A stretch of DNA of 64,000 nucleotides from Oscillospiraceae bacterium (GCA_029257695.1 JARIAU010000062.1:35041-99040); one strand, 5' to 3'. Shown: positions 26,450 to 36,353, counted from the first letter of the stretch. Notes: a model not told the origin generated them from the letters alone. Numbers and translations are program-made.

Positions 26450-27895
26450 ATGAACAACGAAAAAATCACCACCGAGCTGGTGAGTAAAAAATATAAAGCA
26501 GGCATTCGGGCATACGGAAAGCTGTTGGGTGATCCCACGCTGCGACTAAATTTCACCCAAGAAGCGGATGCATTTTTCCGCCGCAGTGCTCTGTGTGTCT
26601 GGCAACACGGCGGTCCGGTCACTCAGCGCCATGTGGACGCCTACAACGCCATTCACTCCGGCGACAACCAAGCTCCCTCCATTCTGTTCTTTGAACTATC
26701 TGCCGCCGTGGCGTCTGCGCCGGACTTCACTCCTCCCGGTTTTTTTCATGAACTACTCCTTCGGGATCGGACCACCGGGCGAAATTGTGCCGAAAAATTT
26801 GCCGAGCTTTGCTCCATTCTGCTGCTGCTGTTTGCTGCGGTGGACGATCAGGTGGATGAATCGGAAACGGCTTATGTGGATCTCTGTACTCAAGTACTGA
26901 AGGCTCAGATCGATCGTAAGATCGACCCGATCGCTCCCTATACTCCCTTCTCCCCCAGCGAACCTCCCGTCCCTGTGCAGCCGCAAACGGCCGCAGCTAC
27001 CGCGGCCGCTCCTGCTCCGGATACGCCGGCAGAACCGACCGAATCAGTGGAAGACCTGCTGGCACAATTGGATGCACTGTGCGGCTTGGATGCCGTCAAA
27101 AAAGAGGTCCGCAGCCTGATCAATCTGGTAAAGGTTCGCAAGATGCGGGAAGAGCATGGTCTGGCAGTTCCTCCGATGAGCCTCCATCTGGTCTTTATGG
27201 GCAACCCGGGCACCGGAAAAACTACGGTGGCCCGTCTGCTGGCGAAGCTATACCACGCCATCGGTGTGCTTGGCACCGGCCAGCTGGTGGAAACCGACCG
27301 CTCCGGCCTAGTAGCCGGATTTGTCGGTCAAACCGCCTTAAAAACACAGGAGGTCATCGACAAAGCCCTCGGCGGTATTCTGTTCATCGACGAAGCATAC
27401 GCTTTGACCAACAAAGAGGGTGGCACAGACTTCGGGCAGGAGGCCGTGGAGGTCTTGCTGAAAAACATGGAGGATCACCGGGATGATTTGGTGGTCATTG
27501 TGGCTGGCTATACCAACCTGATGCAGCAGTTTATCCATTCCAACCCCGGACTGGAATCCCGCTTCAATAAATACCTGTATTTTGAAGATTACAATGCCCA
27601 GCAGCTCCTGCTGATTTTGGAATCTACCTGCAAGAAAAACTGCTATCAGCTGGCGGAGGATGCCAAAGAAAAGGCCGCACAGCTGTTGTCAGAAGCCTAC
27701 GAAACCCGGGATGTGAACTTTGGCAATGCCCGTGATGTCCGCAATCTTTTTGAGAAATTGGTCGCTCGTCAGTCGGATCGAATCGCCAATGCAGAACACC
27801 CCAGCAAAGAGGATTTGATGTTGTTGACCGTCGCCGATTTGAACGCCGTGTTGGCGGAAGAAGACCCGGACTCCGAGAAAGCATCGACAACTTGA
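26450..27895 (+). CDS. CbxX/CfqX-type AAA+ ATPase
   Basis: 481 residues. The first 170 are alpha-helical, with a TerB-like end (LLLLFAAVDDQVDESETAYVDL). A Pro/Ala linker follows, then a single AAA+ module with Walker A GNPGTGKTT near residue 250, Walker B GGILFIDEAYAL near residue 310 and a sensor/arginine region (NPGLESRFNKYLYFEDY). The module resembles rubisco-activase CbbX, SpoVK and type VII secretion EccA proteins. No rubisco or secretion genes are near, so the client is unknown. The ATG at 26450 follows CAGGAGG. Confidence 0.85.
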   Translation: MNNEKITTELVSKKYKAGIRAYGKLLGDPTLRLNFTQEADAFFRRSALCVWQHGGPVTQRHVDAYNAIHSGDNQAPSILFFELSAAVASAPDFTPPGFFHELLLRDRTTGRNCAEKFAELCSILLLLFAAVDDQVDESETAYVDLCTQVLKAQIDRKIDPIAPYTPFSPSEPPVPVQPQTAAATAAAPAPDTPAEPTESVEDLLAQLDALCGLDAVKKEVRSLINLVKVRKMREEHGLAVPPMSLHLVFMGNPGTGKTTVARLLAKLYHAIGVLGTGQLVETDRSGLVAGFVGQTALKTQEVIDKALGGILFIDEAYALTNKEGGTDFGQEAVEVLLKNMEDHRDDLVVIVAGYTNLMQQFIHSNPGLESRFNKYLYFEDYNAQQLLLILESTCKKNCYQLAEDAKEKAAQLLSEAYETRDVNFGNARDVRNLFEKLVARQSDRIANAEHPSKEDLMLLTVADLNAVLAEEDPDSEKASTT

Positions 27896-27907
27896 CTTAA
27901 AAAAACA

Positions 27908-27940
27908 GTGCCGGACACAGTACCATTCTGTGTCCGGCAC
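27908..27940. terminator. Bidirectional terminator
   Basis: A perfect 13-base stem (27908-27920 with 27928-27940) with a seven-base loop between the convergent AAA and TetR genes. Confidence 0.85.
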
Positions 27941-27945
27941 ATTTG

Positions 27946-28527
27946 TCATTCCGCTTTGATACAACGATTGGTCAGAGCCGCCGCCGTGGCCGTCAGTGTT
28001 TCGATTTCCTCCTGACAGTGGCTTTCCAGCCAACGCCGGAAAATAGCATAAAATCCATAGGTCAGAAACAACAAGATGTTTTGCTGCTCATCCATAGACA
28101 ATCCGGAATAATAGGTGCTTTCCTGCTTCAATTTGACCCAGAAGAGATCCTGAATTCGGCGATCCAGCTGATTCCAAAAAACCACATCCCGATGCTCCAC
28201 CACAAAGACACGCAGCAGCACCTGATGCTCTCGAATCATCATCAAAATCAGATGCATCACCTGATCAGAGGAGAGAGTCTGTTCTTTAATCATTCGACAC
28301 TGTACATCCACCTGTTCCAAAAAGCAGACAAATAAATCATCCCGCAGAGCAGCCAGGTCATCGTAATGCTGGTAAAAGGTGGAGCGATTGATGTCTGCTG
28401 CTCGGCACACCCCAGCTACCGTGATTTTCGCCTCCGGCAGATGTTCCAACTGGTTCAAATAGGCCTGATGCAGCATAGCACAGGTACGACAAACGCGTTT
28501 ATCCGGATTCAACGGGGCAGCTCTCAT
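27946..28527 (-). CDS. TetR-family transcriptional regulator
   Basis: 193 residues. The N-terminal helix-turn-helix (ITVAGVCRAADINRSTFYQHYDDLAALRDDL) is typical; the C-terminal part is a poorly conserved all-helical ligand domain. The ATG at 28527 follows GGAGG by five bases; longer frames to 28590 lack a good site. It is divergent from the short-chain dehydrogenase gene and probably controls it through the dyad at 28628-28647. The inducer is unknown. Confidence 0.88.
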   Translation of the reverse strand: MRAAPLNPDKRVCRTCAMLHQAYLNQLEHLPEAKITVAGVCRAADINRSTFYQHYDDLAALRDDLFVCFLEQVDVQCRMIKEQTLSSDQVMHLILMMIREHQVLLRVFVVEHRDVVFWNQLDRRIQDLFWVKLKQESTYYSGLSMDEQQNILLFLTYGFYAIFRRWLESHCQEEIETLTATAAALTNRCIKAE

Positions 28528-28610
28528 AATAGCCTCCATAGTTTGTGAAATAATAAACAACACTTTTCTTCCGCTGCGTTGGTTATCCAACAGGTTCCCT
28601 CTTTGTGTTG

Positions 28611-28647
28611 TTCGTTTTTGGGTATGGCTTGTTTATAATATAACAAG
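28611..28647 (+). promoter_or_regulatory. Promoter of the dehydrogenase gene with overlapping TetR-type operator
   Basis: TTCGTT (28611-28616), 17 bases, TATAAT (28634-28639). The -10 lies inside an inverted repeat CTTGTT (28628-28633)/AACAAG (28642-28647), a good site for repression by the divergent TetR protein. Confidence 0.55.
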
Positions 28648-28734
28648 AGGCCGGTCGGTTTGCAACAACAATCCAGACAACCCGGCGCAAGCACAGTGTG
28701 CTGCAACTTACCAACAATCAAGGGAGTGTGTGGA

Positions 28735-29493
28735 ATGAAAAACTACATGGATTTGACAGGCCGTGTGGCCATTGTGACCGGTGCGTCTTCCGGTCTTGGA
28801 TACGCATACAGCAAAGCTTTGGCCGAAAACGGTGCAAAAGTGGCTGCCTTTGCCCGCCGTCTGGACAAGCTGGAGCAGCTGAAGGCAGAAATCGAGGCCG
28901 CCGGCGGTGTCTGTCTGCCGGTCCGTTGTGATGTGACCAAGGAAGAAGATGTGGTCAACGGTGTTCAAACGGTCGTTGACGCTTTCGGAACCGTAGATAT
29001 TCTGGTCAACAATGCCGGCGCGATCGAGGTCTGTCCCACCGTGGACCTCCCCCTGGACAAATGGAAAAAGGTGGTGGATATCAGCCTGACCGGATACTTT
29101 CTGATGGCTCGGGAGTGTGGCAAGCACATGATTGCACACCGCTACGGCAGAATCATCAATACCGCCTCTATGTATGGCGAAATCGCTTCGCACCACAATC
29201 CCATTCTGGTCTACAACGCCACAAAGGGCGCCATTCCGAACTTCACCCGTGGTTTGGCACAGGAATGGGCCGAGTATAACATTACCGTCAATGCCATCGG
29301 CCCCGGTATGTTCCCCTCGGAAATGATGGTGATTGACGATACGACCCGCCAGTTCCTGCAGTTCCGTGCTCCGATTGGTCGTCCCGGCAAGGTGGAAGAG
29401 CTCTGCGGTCAGCTGTTGCTGTTCGCATCGGAATCTTCTTCTTACACAACCGGTCAGACCATCTATATCGACGGCGGTATTACCAGCGTGTGA
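28735..29493 (+). CDS. Short-chain dehydrogenase/reductase (SDR family)
   Basis: 252 residues of the classical SDR type: the nucleotide-binding motif TGASSGLG near residue 16, NNAGA near residue 92, catalytic Ser in INTASMYG, and Y-x3-K in YNATKGA. It is an NAD(P)-dependent oxidoreductase; overall it resembles gluconate 5-dehydrogenase or 3-oxoacyl-ACP reductase, but the substrate is not determined by these motifs. Start 28735 follows AAGGGA. It is divergent from a TetR gene, which suggests induction by a small molecule. Confidence 0.88.
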   Translation: MKNYMDLTGRVAIVTGASSGLGYAYSKALAENGAKVAAFARRLDKLEQLKAEIEAAGGVCLPVRCDVTKEEDVVNGVQTVVDAFGTVDILVNNAGAIEVCPTVDLPLDKWKKVVDISLTGYFLMARECGKHMIAHRYGRIINTASMYGEIASHHNPILVYNATKGAIPNFTRGLAQEWAEYNITVNAIGPGMFPSEMMVIDDTTRQFLQFRAPIGRPGKVEELCGQLLLFASESSSYTTGQTIYIDGGITSV

Positions 29494-29528
29494 TTGCCGA
29501 ATCCGTCCCGTCCTATCTTTTATCCTCC

Positions 29529-29556
29529 CAGCCGACCCTCCATATAGGGTCGGCTG
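29529..29556 (+). terminator. Intrinsic terminator of the SDR gene
   Basis: An 11-base stem (29529-29539 with 29546-29556) followed by TGTTCTTT. Confidence 0.7.
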
Positions 29557-29570
29557 TGTTCTTTGCAAAA

Positions 29571-29607
29571 AAACATCCCCACCGGAGTTTCAGTTCCAGT
29601 GGGGATG
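29571..29607 (-). terminator. Intrinsic terminator of the kinase-like gene
   Basis: On the minus strand, an outer stem (29600-29607 with 29574-29581) is followed by a run of seven T (plus-strand A at 29567-29573). Confidence 0.75.
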
Positions 29608-29632
29608 ACACAAAATCAACCCTAGTATAGCA

Positions 29633-30688
29633 TCAGCTGTCTTCCCCTAGGAAACACTCCCAAGGTAACGCATGGGACAGCTGCACCAGCGCCGAATTCC
29701 ATCCGCCGCTGTGATCGATTGCTATACTGTGCAGCTGGCCACCGTCCACATACTCGCAAAGAGGCAGGTCGATCATCACCGTACCTCCCTTTCCGCTTAG
29801 CAGTGCAATCCGGCCACCCAAGCGCTCCACAATCAAACGGCAGATCGATACACCCATGCCCAGCCCTTTCCCGGGAGCCATGCCGTCCACACCTTTCGAT
29901 ACATCAAAGGCGCAGGCCAACTCTTCCGACGAGAACCCCTCTCCGGAATGTCCTACCGTGATTCGGGCTCGGTGCCCATCCCGTGCCACTTTGACCCAGA
30001 CACGCCCCGGATGCGTCACCGAACGCAGTGCATTCGCCAACAGCTCATAGAGCATATGGCGCATAGCCCACTCGTTTCCCTGCACCAAGAGCGTGGAGTC
30101 TTTCTGCTCAAAGGCCAGTGTACAGCCGGCCTGCTCAAACAGGGTTTCCACCTCTGTGACTACCTCTTTGCACAGCCCGGATACATCCAGCAGCTGCATT
30201 TGCAGCGCAGTTGCCTCATCCTCCAGCCAGCACAAGGTTTCCACATTCTCCATCATTCGGTGGAGCATATAATAGTTCTTTCGGCGGATTGCCTGGTACA
30301 TTTGTACTTTTTTTTCGTTTGCACCCACCGATGGAGTTTCCAACATCTGAATGGCGCTATACAAATTGCCCAACGGCACCTGCATTGTACCTACCAGCTG
30401 ATTGACCCGCTCCAAACTCATGGAAACAGATCGCAACTTGGCAAACTGGAGCAGCACACCATCCCCCATCTGTTCTGTGCGGCAAGTCCACCGCACCTTC
30501 TTCCAATGGGCAGAGAACAACTTTTCCTCATTCTCTGCTCGAAATTCCATGGGAAGCAACTGGCCAACCTCTAGTCCCAAATCTGCTGCCGCAGGATTGC
30601 AGTAGGCAATTCTATTTTCTTTTACCCACAATACAGGGTCATTTACTCCGTCAAACCACACCGGTCCGGAGATCATAAACTGATCCAT
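29633..30688 (-). CDS. Kinase-like ATPase with PAS-like N-terminus, no clear phospho-acceptor His
   Basis: 351 residues, no membrane segment. The start looks PAS-like (VNDPVLWVKENRIAYCNPAAADLGL). A dimerisation-type helix region follows, but where HisKA proteins have HELRTPL this one reads MQVPLGNLYS, with no His. The HATPase_c domain looks intact: N box NEWAMRHMLYELLANALRS, G boxes GHSGEGFSSEEL and GKGLGMGVSICRLIVERLGG. It may be a degenerate kinase, an ATP-binding sensor or an anti-sigma-like regulator. The start at 30688 follows GGAGGG by five bases. It is divergent from gapA. Confidence 0.75.
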   Translation of the reverse strand: MDQFMISGPVWFDGVNDPVLWVKENRIAYCNPAAADLGLEVGQLLPMEFRAENEEKLFSAHWKKVRWTCRTEQMGDGVLLQFAKLRSVSMSLERVNQLVGTMQVPLGNLYSAIQMLETPSVGANEKKVQMYQAIRRKNYYMLHRMMENVETLCWLEDEATALQMQLLDVSGLCKEVVTEVETLFEQAGCTLAFEQKDSTLLVQGNEWAMRHMLYELLANALRSVTHPGRVWVKVARDGHRARITVGHSGEGFSSEELACAFDVSKGVDGMAPGKGLGMGVSICRLIVERLGGRIALLSGKGGTVMIDLPLCEYVDGGQLHSIAIDHSGGWNSALVQLSHALPWECFLGEDS

Positions 30689-30760
30689 TTGCACCCTCCG
30701 TCCGTCCGATTCTTCCTTCAGATCATAGGATACCCATTATGACTCCATCTTTGTGATGGA

Positions 30761-30789
30761 AGTATAGCAAATTCCGCCTGTATTATCAA
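30761..30789 (-). promoter_or_regulatory. Promoter of the kinase-like gene
   Basis: On the minus strand TTGATA (30784-30789), a 17-base spacer and TATACT (30761-30766). Confidence 0.65.
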
Positions 30790-32122
<1,333 letters not shown>

Positions 32123-32151
32123 TTTGCACTCCCTTTGTATCCGTAATTGAG

Positions 32152-32198
32152 ATACGCTCCTGTCCTGCGGCTTTGCCGTGGTTCAGGAGCGTATTTTT
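32152..32198 (+). terminator. Intrinsic terminator of gapA
   Basis: An 11-base stem (32152-32162 with 32184-32194) followed by TTTTT. The next 260 bases up to the hairpin at 32457 contain nothing I can support as a feature. Confidence 0.85.
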
Positions 32199-32456
32199 AT
32201 ATAGCGTTTTCTCGGCTCTCTCCCCGCCGTACAGCACACATTCTGTAAATTATATCTGCTCCCAAACCTCAAATTCAAGGCACAACAAGGAGCTTTCGAC
32301 CAGTATACTATCCCTCTTTGCACGGTTGCAGTCTTAGCGCAGCCCTGTACGGCATATGTCCCGGCCCCATTTTCCATACTTGGCTCCCTTCCTTTCTATG
32401 CCATCCCCATCCCTTGTTGTGCTTCCCTTTCGTTTCTAACTTGGATTTCCATGCTA

Positions 32457-32502
32457 AAATCAGCGCCGCCGCATCCGATTCGAGATGCGGCGGCGCTGAT
32501 TT
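32457..32502 (-). terminator. Strong hairpin overlapping the XRE gene stop codon
   Basis: A perfect 19-base GC-rich stem (32457-32475 with 32484-32502) begins at the XRE stop codon. AAAT/ATTT ends allow termination on the minus strand. Confidence 0.75.
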
Positions 32503-32755
32503 ACTCTTCTTCTGGATCATACTCAATCTGATCAAACAGTGGACTCTCCCAAAATTCCCGAAACGAAATTCCCATGCCATAACAAAGTTTCAGCACCGTA
32601 TCCGTAGATGTGTTTTTCACGGTTGCATACGACTTAACGGTTCGGTTCAGCGTGCTGGATGCAATACCAGAACGCTCTGCCAAATGATTCAGCGTCCAAT
32701 TTCGTTCTCGGATCAGCTCCACGATTCGTAGGGCAATGGCCTGCTGCAGCTTCAT
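32501..32755 (-). CDS. Small XRE-family DNA-binding protein
   Basis: 84 residues consisting only of a Cro/C1-type helix-turn-helix (ELIRERNWTLNHLAERSGIASSTLNRTVKS and DTVLKLCYGMGISFREFWESPLF) with an acidic end. A GGGGGAAC site lies about 11 bases before the ATG. It is divergent from the Ltp-repeat gene. A near-perfect 20-base palindrome in the shared promoter region suggests it represses that gene and perhaps itself. Confidence 0.85.
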   Translation of the reverse strand: MKLQQAIALRIVELIRERNWTLNHLAERSGIASSTLNRTVKSYATVKNTSTDTVLKLCYGMGISFREFWESPLFDQIEYDPEEE

Positions 32756-32822
32756 GTTATTATCGTTCCCCCTGGATCACACAATTATGCTTTATCCAGT
32801 TTAGAAGAGTATTTCAAAATAA

Positions 32823-32853
32823 GTTGTGCATACATGCACAACTATGCTATAAT
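32823..32853 (+). promoter_or_regulatory. Palindromic operator overlapping the promoter of the Ltp-repeat gene
   Basis: Nine-base arms GTTGTGCAT (32823-32831) and ATGCACAAC (32834-32842) are separated by two bases. A TATAAT (32848-32853) follows; the -35 (TTGTGC, 32824-32829, 18-base spacer) lies inside the palindrome. Binding of a dimeric XRE protein would block RNA polymerase (inference). Confidence 0.65.
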
Positions 32854-32926
32854 TATGACACAAAGTGCTCGATGCAAGAGAGGCGCCCTCGTGGATCGAA
32901 CACAAACTTCAAAAAGGAGAATACAA

Positions 32927-33691
32927 ATGAAACAAAAACAGCACATATGCCCCACCTGTGGGCAAAATTTGTCCTCAAGTATGAAGGTTTGTCCCAACTG
33001 CGGCACAAAGCAGAAAAAACCATTTTACTCTAAACCTTGGTTTTGGATCCTAATTGTTATTCTTTTCCTTGCTATTATGGGTTCTTCAAATACAGATGAG
33101 ACAGAAAAGCCCAACCACACCACCTCCCCTGATTCTTCCGTGTCCTCTCAGGCAGATGCCGATTCCTCTTCTCAGCAAGACACACCGGACACATCCAGTG
33201 AACCGGAGACATCAACCGAGGACAATTCCGTTCCAAGAGAATATCGCTCTGCACTTGCCAAAGCACGCATTTATAGCGATACCATGCACATGTCTAAAAT
33301 TGGTATTTATGAGCAACTCACTTCATCTTACGGAGAACAATTCTCTGCGGATGCGGCCCAATATGCTGTGGACAACTTGAGTGCAGACTGGAATGCAAAT
33401 GCATTGGTCAAAGCAAAAAGCTATTCCGATACCATGCATATGTCAAAAGTCGGTGTCTATGAGCAACTGATTTCCGAATATGGCGAACAGTTTACCGCAG
33501 AGGAAGCACAGTATGCAGTTGACAACTTGGATGCGGATTGGAATGCAAACGCATTGGCCAAAGCAAAAAGCTATTCTGAATCGATGCATATGTCCCAGAG
33601 TGCAATTTATGATCAATTGATTTCGAAATATGGCGAACAGTTTACCGCAGAGGAAGCCCAGTACGCAATTGATCATTTAGAGAACAATTGA
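32927..33691 (+). CDS. Zinc-ribbon membrane protein with three Ltp-type repeats
   Basis: 254 residues. An N-terminal zinc ribbon (CPTCG, CPNCG; residues 8-26) is followed by one membrane helix (about 35-50), a Ser/Thr/Asp-rich linker and three tandem repeats of about 48 residues. Each has the pattern ALAKAKSYSDTMHMSK..YEQL...YGEQFTAEEAQYAVDNL.ADWN. The repeats match the Ltp family, named after the superinfection-exclusion lipoprotein of phage TP-J34. Here a membrane helix replaces the lipid anchor. Start 32927 follows AAAGGAG. The role may be surface defence against DNA injection, or something unrelated. Confidence 0.82.
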   Translation: MKQKQHICPTCGQNLSSSMKVCPNCGTKQKKPFYSKPWFWILIVILFLAIMGSSNTDETEKPNHTTSPDSSVSSQADADSSSQQDTPDTSSEPETSTEDNSVPREYRSALAKARIYSDTMHMSKIGIYEQLTSSYGEQFSADAAQYAVDNLSADWNANALVKAKSYSDTMHMSKVGVYEQLISEYGEQFTAEEAQYAVDNLDADWNANALAKAKSYSESMHMSQSAIYDQLISKYGEQFTAEEAQYAIDHLENN

Positions 33692-33711
33692 CATCTTTCT
33701 TGAGAAGAGTG

Positions 33712-33743
33712 ATCGCCCCCAAACCAATCGGTTTGGGGGCGAT
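33712..33743. terminator. Bidirectional terminator
   Basis: A 14-base stem (33712-33725 with 33730-33743) and four-base loop between the convergent Ltp-repeat and pepF genes. Confidence 0.85.
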
Positions 33744-33775
33744 TTGCTGCGAACATATCCACAAAGGACTTTGAC

Positions 33776-35569
33776 TTACTGGGTCAGTGCATCCATCTCA
33801 TCCACCAAGGAATCGAACAGACGGAGTGCATCGTCGATGGGTTTTGCGGTTGCCATGTCCACACCGGCTCCACGGAGCAATTCAATAGGCGGCTTGGAGC
33901 AGCCACCGCTCAAGAAGTTCACATAATCTTCCACTGCATCTGCACCTTCATTCAGAATTCGTTCAGACAAAGCAATCGCAGCGGCATAACCCGTGGAATA
34001 CTGGTAGACATAATAGTTGTAATAAAAATGAGGAATGCGTGCCCACTCCAGCTTGATTTCCTCATCCAGCACAATATCGGGGCCGAAGTACTCTCGGTTC
34101 AGACGACCATACAGCTCGTTGAGTGCATCCGCCGTCAAACCCTCTCCCCGCTCATTCATACGGTTGATTTCCAGTTCAAATTCAGCGAACATGGTCTGTC
34201 GGTAGAGTGTGGTTCGGAACTGCTCCAGGAAGTAGTTAATGAGGTAAGCACGCTGACGCAGATCCGTGGTGTGCTTGAGCAGGTACTGCATCAAGAGCGC
34301 CTCATTGCAGGTGGAAGCCACCTCTGCCACAAAGATGACATACTCCGAATAGCGAGGTGCCTGCGTACGGCGGGAGAAATAACTGTGCATGGAGTGCCCC
34401 ATCTCATGAATCAGGGTAAACACATCATTCAGTGTACCATGGAAGTTCAGCAGAATGAACGGATTGATGCCATAGCTTCCGGAGGAATACGCACCGGAGC
34501 GCTTACCGGGATTCTCATATACATCGATCCAACGGCTTTCCAGTCCGTGCTTCACAATGGCGCAATATTCCTCACCCATAGGCTCCAAGGCCTTCAGGAT
34601 CAAATCACAGGCTTCCGGATAAGTGAAGGTCATCTCAACATCGCCAACCATGGGGGTATAGAGATCATAGAAGTGCAGCTCATCCACACCCAGCAGTTTA
34701 CGGCGCAGCCGGGTGTACTTGTACATAGCCGGCAGATTACGGTGTACAGCGTCAATCAGATTGGTATAGACCTGCTCCGGCACCTCCGTGCCGTCCAGTG
34801 CGGCGGACAGCGTGTTAGAATACTTGCGGGCATCGGCATAAAACTTCAACTGCTTGCACTGAGAGGCCAAAATAGCCGCACAAGTGTTGCGATACTGGCC
34901 GTAAACAGAATAATGCTGTTCAAAGGCAGACTTCCGCAACACACGGTCACTGCTCATCAGCAGCGGCACAAAACTGCCATGGGTCACGGCATGGGTCTTT
35001 CCTTCCGCATCCACTGCGTCAGGGAAGGTCATATCTGCATCCGCAAACATGGAATAGATGTTGTCCGGCTGCTGCGCCATTTCACCGGCAGCGGCCAGCA
35101 GCGCTTCCTCACCAGGCGACAAGGTGTGTGCCTTGCGGCGAAATTCACGGTCCAAGCTGCGGCGATAGTGCTCCAATTCAGGACACTGTGCATAGAATTT
35201 CTCCATATCCGCCGCATCCAGCGTCAGAAGTTCAGGCGTAAACCAAGCCTCTGCGCCAGAGATAGCCACATCCAAACTCATCACCTGCCCCACATACTCC
35301 TGATACTTGGAGATGCGGGTATCTTCATCGCTCTTGCGCTGGGCATAGTTGGCCAGTTTGGAGAGGTTCACATACACCTCATCCTCCAACTTGAGATAGC
35401 CGAGCAGTGCATCCGCACTCTGCGAAATTTTCCCCTGATAGGCAGTCAGCTGTGCTGCAAAGCCCTTGGCCCGCTCCAGCTCCTCCACAAACGCCTCATC
35501 GGTTGCATAAATCGTGCTCAAGTCCCAATGGTAACGAGGCTCGATCTCTTCTCTGGATTTGATTTCCAC
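33776..35569 (-). CDS. pepF: Oligoendopeptidase F (M3 family)
   Basis: 597 residues, normal for PepF. It is a cytoplasmic zinc metallopeptidase that cuts short peptides of about 7-17 residues. The zinc site is H-E-x-x-H in LIHEMGHSMHSYFS, with the third ligand Glu downstream in EVASTCNEALL. The GTG start at 35569 is chosen because AAAGGAGG lies seven bases upstream; an upstream in-frame ATG at 35590 would contain that site. It begins 26 bases after the S24 repressor gene and is possibly cotranscribed with it. Confidence 0.95.
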   Translation of the reverse strand: MEIKSREEIEPRYHWDLSTIYATDEAFVEELERAKGFAAQLTAYQGKISQSADALLGYLKLEDEVYVNLSKLANYAQRKSDEDTRISKYQEYVGQVMSLDVAISGAEAWFTPELLTLDAADMEKFYAQCPELEHYRRSLDREFRRKAHTLSPGEEALLAAAGEMAQQPDNIYSMFADADMTFPDAVDAEGKTHAVTHGSFVPLLMSSDRVLRKSAFEQHYSVYGQYRNTCAAILASQCKQLKFYADARKYSNTLSAALDGTEVPEQVYTNLIDAVHRNLPAMYKYTRLRRKLLGVDELHFYDLYTPMVGDVEMTFTYPEACDLILKALEPMGEEYCAIVKHGLESRWIDVYENPGKRSGAYSSGSYGINPFILLNFHGTLNDVFTLIHEMGHSMHSYFSRRTQAPRYSEYVIFVAEVASTCNEALLMQYLLKHTTDLRQRAYLINYFLEQFRTTLYRQTMFAEFELEINRMNERGEGLTADALNELYGRLNREYFGPDIVLDEEIKLEWARIPHFYYNYYVYQYSTGYAAAIALSERILNEGADAVEDYVNFLSGGCSKPPIELLRGAGVDMATAKPIDDALRLFDSLVDEMDALTQ

Positions 35570-35595
35570 GGGAGTTCCTCCTTTAAGCAATAAAA

Positions 35596-36225
35596 TTACG
35601 AAAGATCACGCACTAATTTCTGCGCCACGCCCACAATCATGGCGTTTCCCAGCGCAAAATCGCTGATCGGCAAAATACGCGGATCGTACTCCGGATTTTC
35701 CGGCTGGAGAATCACAAAATCACCTTGACGACGATACCGCTTCAAGGTCGCGGCTTCCCCGTCCACAATACAGGCCACAATCTGGCCATTCTCCGCCTGT
35801 GACTGGCGATGGATCAGCACCAAATCATTGGAATGGATTCCGGCATTGATCATGCTGTTCCCCACAACCCGAAGGTAAAAATAACCTTCCGTTTCCGGCA
35901 CCGGCGCCGGTGCCCAACCCAGAATATCCTCCTGGGCCAATTCCGGATTCCCTGCCCGTATCGTCCCAACGATGGGCAGCATCGCTTCCCCCGGCAGGGC
36001 CGAACGCACCGCAGGAACATCATAACCCTGCAGCCAGCGCTCATCCACGCCGAGCCGATCCGCCATATCGATCAAGACACTCGCCTTGGGCTCTCGCTGC
36101 CCAAGCACATAACGATTCAGCGTCTGAGGCTTCATATCCAGCAGCTGGCCCAACGCTTCATAATTGAGTCCCCGCTCCTGCATCAACTGTTTGAGCCGAC
36201 CGCCCAAGGTGTCGATTTGTTCCAT
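35596..36225 (-). CDS. XRE-type repressor with S24 self-cleaving peptidase domain (LexA/CI-like)
   Basis: 209 residues. The N-terminal helix-turn-helix (GRLKQLMQERGLNYEALGQLLDMKPQTLNRYV) is followed by an S24 domain with the cleavage pair Ala91-Gly92 (IRAGNP), catalytic Ser124 (GNSMINAG) and Lys162 (ATLKRY). Such proteins cut themselves when RecA is activated by DNA damage. GGAGG precedes the ATG. No prophage or SOS cluster is adjacent, so it may be a chromosomal stress regulator; the canonical lexA, if present, lies elsewhere. Confidence 0.88.
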   Translation of the reverse strand: MEQIDTLGGRLKQLMQERGLNYEALGQLLDMKPQTLNRYVLGQREPKASVLIDMADRLGVDERWLQGYDVPAVRSALPGEAMLPIVGTIRAGNPELAQEDILGWAPAPVPETEGYFYLRVVGNSMINAGIHSNDLVLIHRQSQAENGQIVACIVDGEAATLKRYRRQGDFVILQPENPEYDPRILPISDFALGNAMIVGVAQKLVRDLS

Positions 36226-36353
36226 ATCAGTGCCTCCTTCCCCGGTGGTTTCTCACGCTGTTAGTTTATCACAACGCATCCTCAAATACAACGATTGCTC
36301 CGGATTGTTCATAGAAAAATCACCATTCTGTGACCACGCAAACCGACTCTGCG

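Noticed and set aside
33250-33691. Tandem repeats of about 144 bases
   Set aside because: They encode the three Ltp protein repeats and differ at the DNA level; they are not a CRISPR array or a mobile element.
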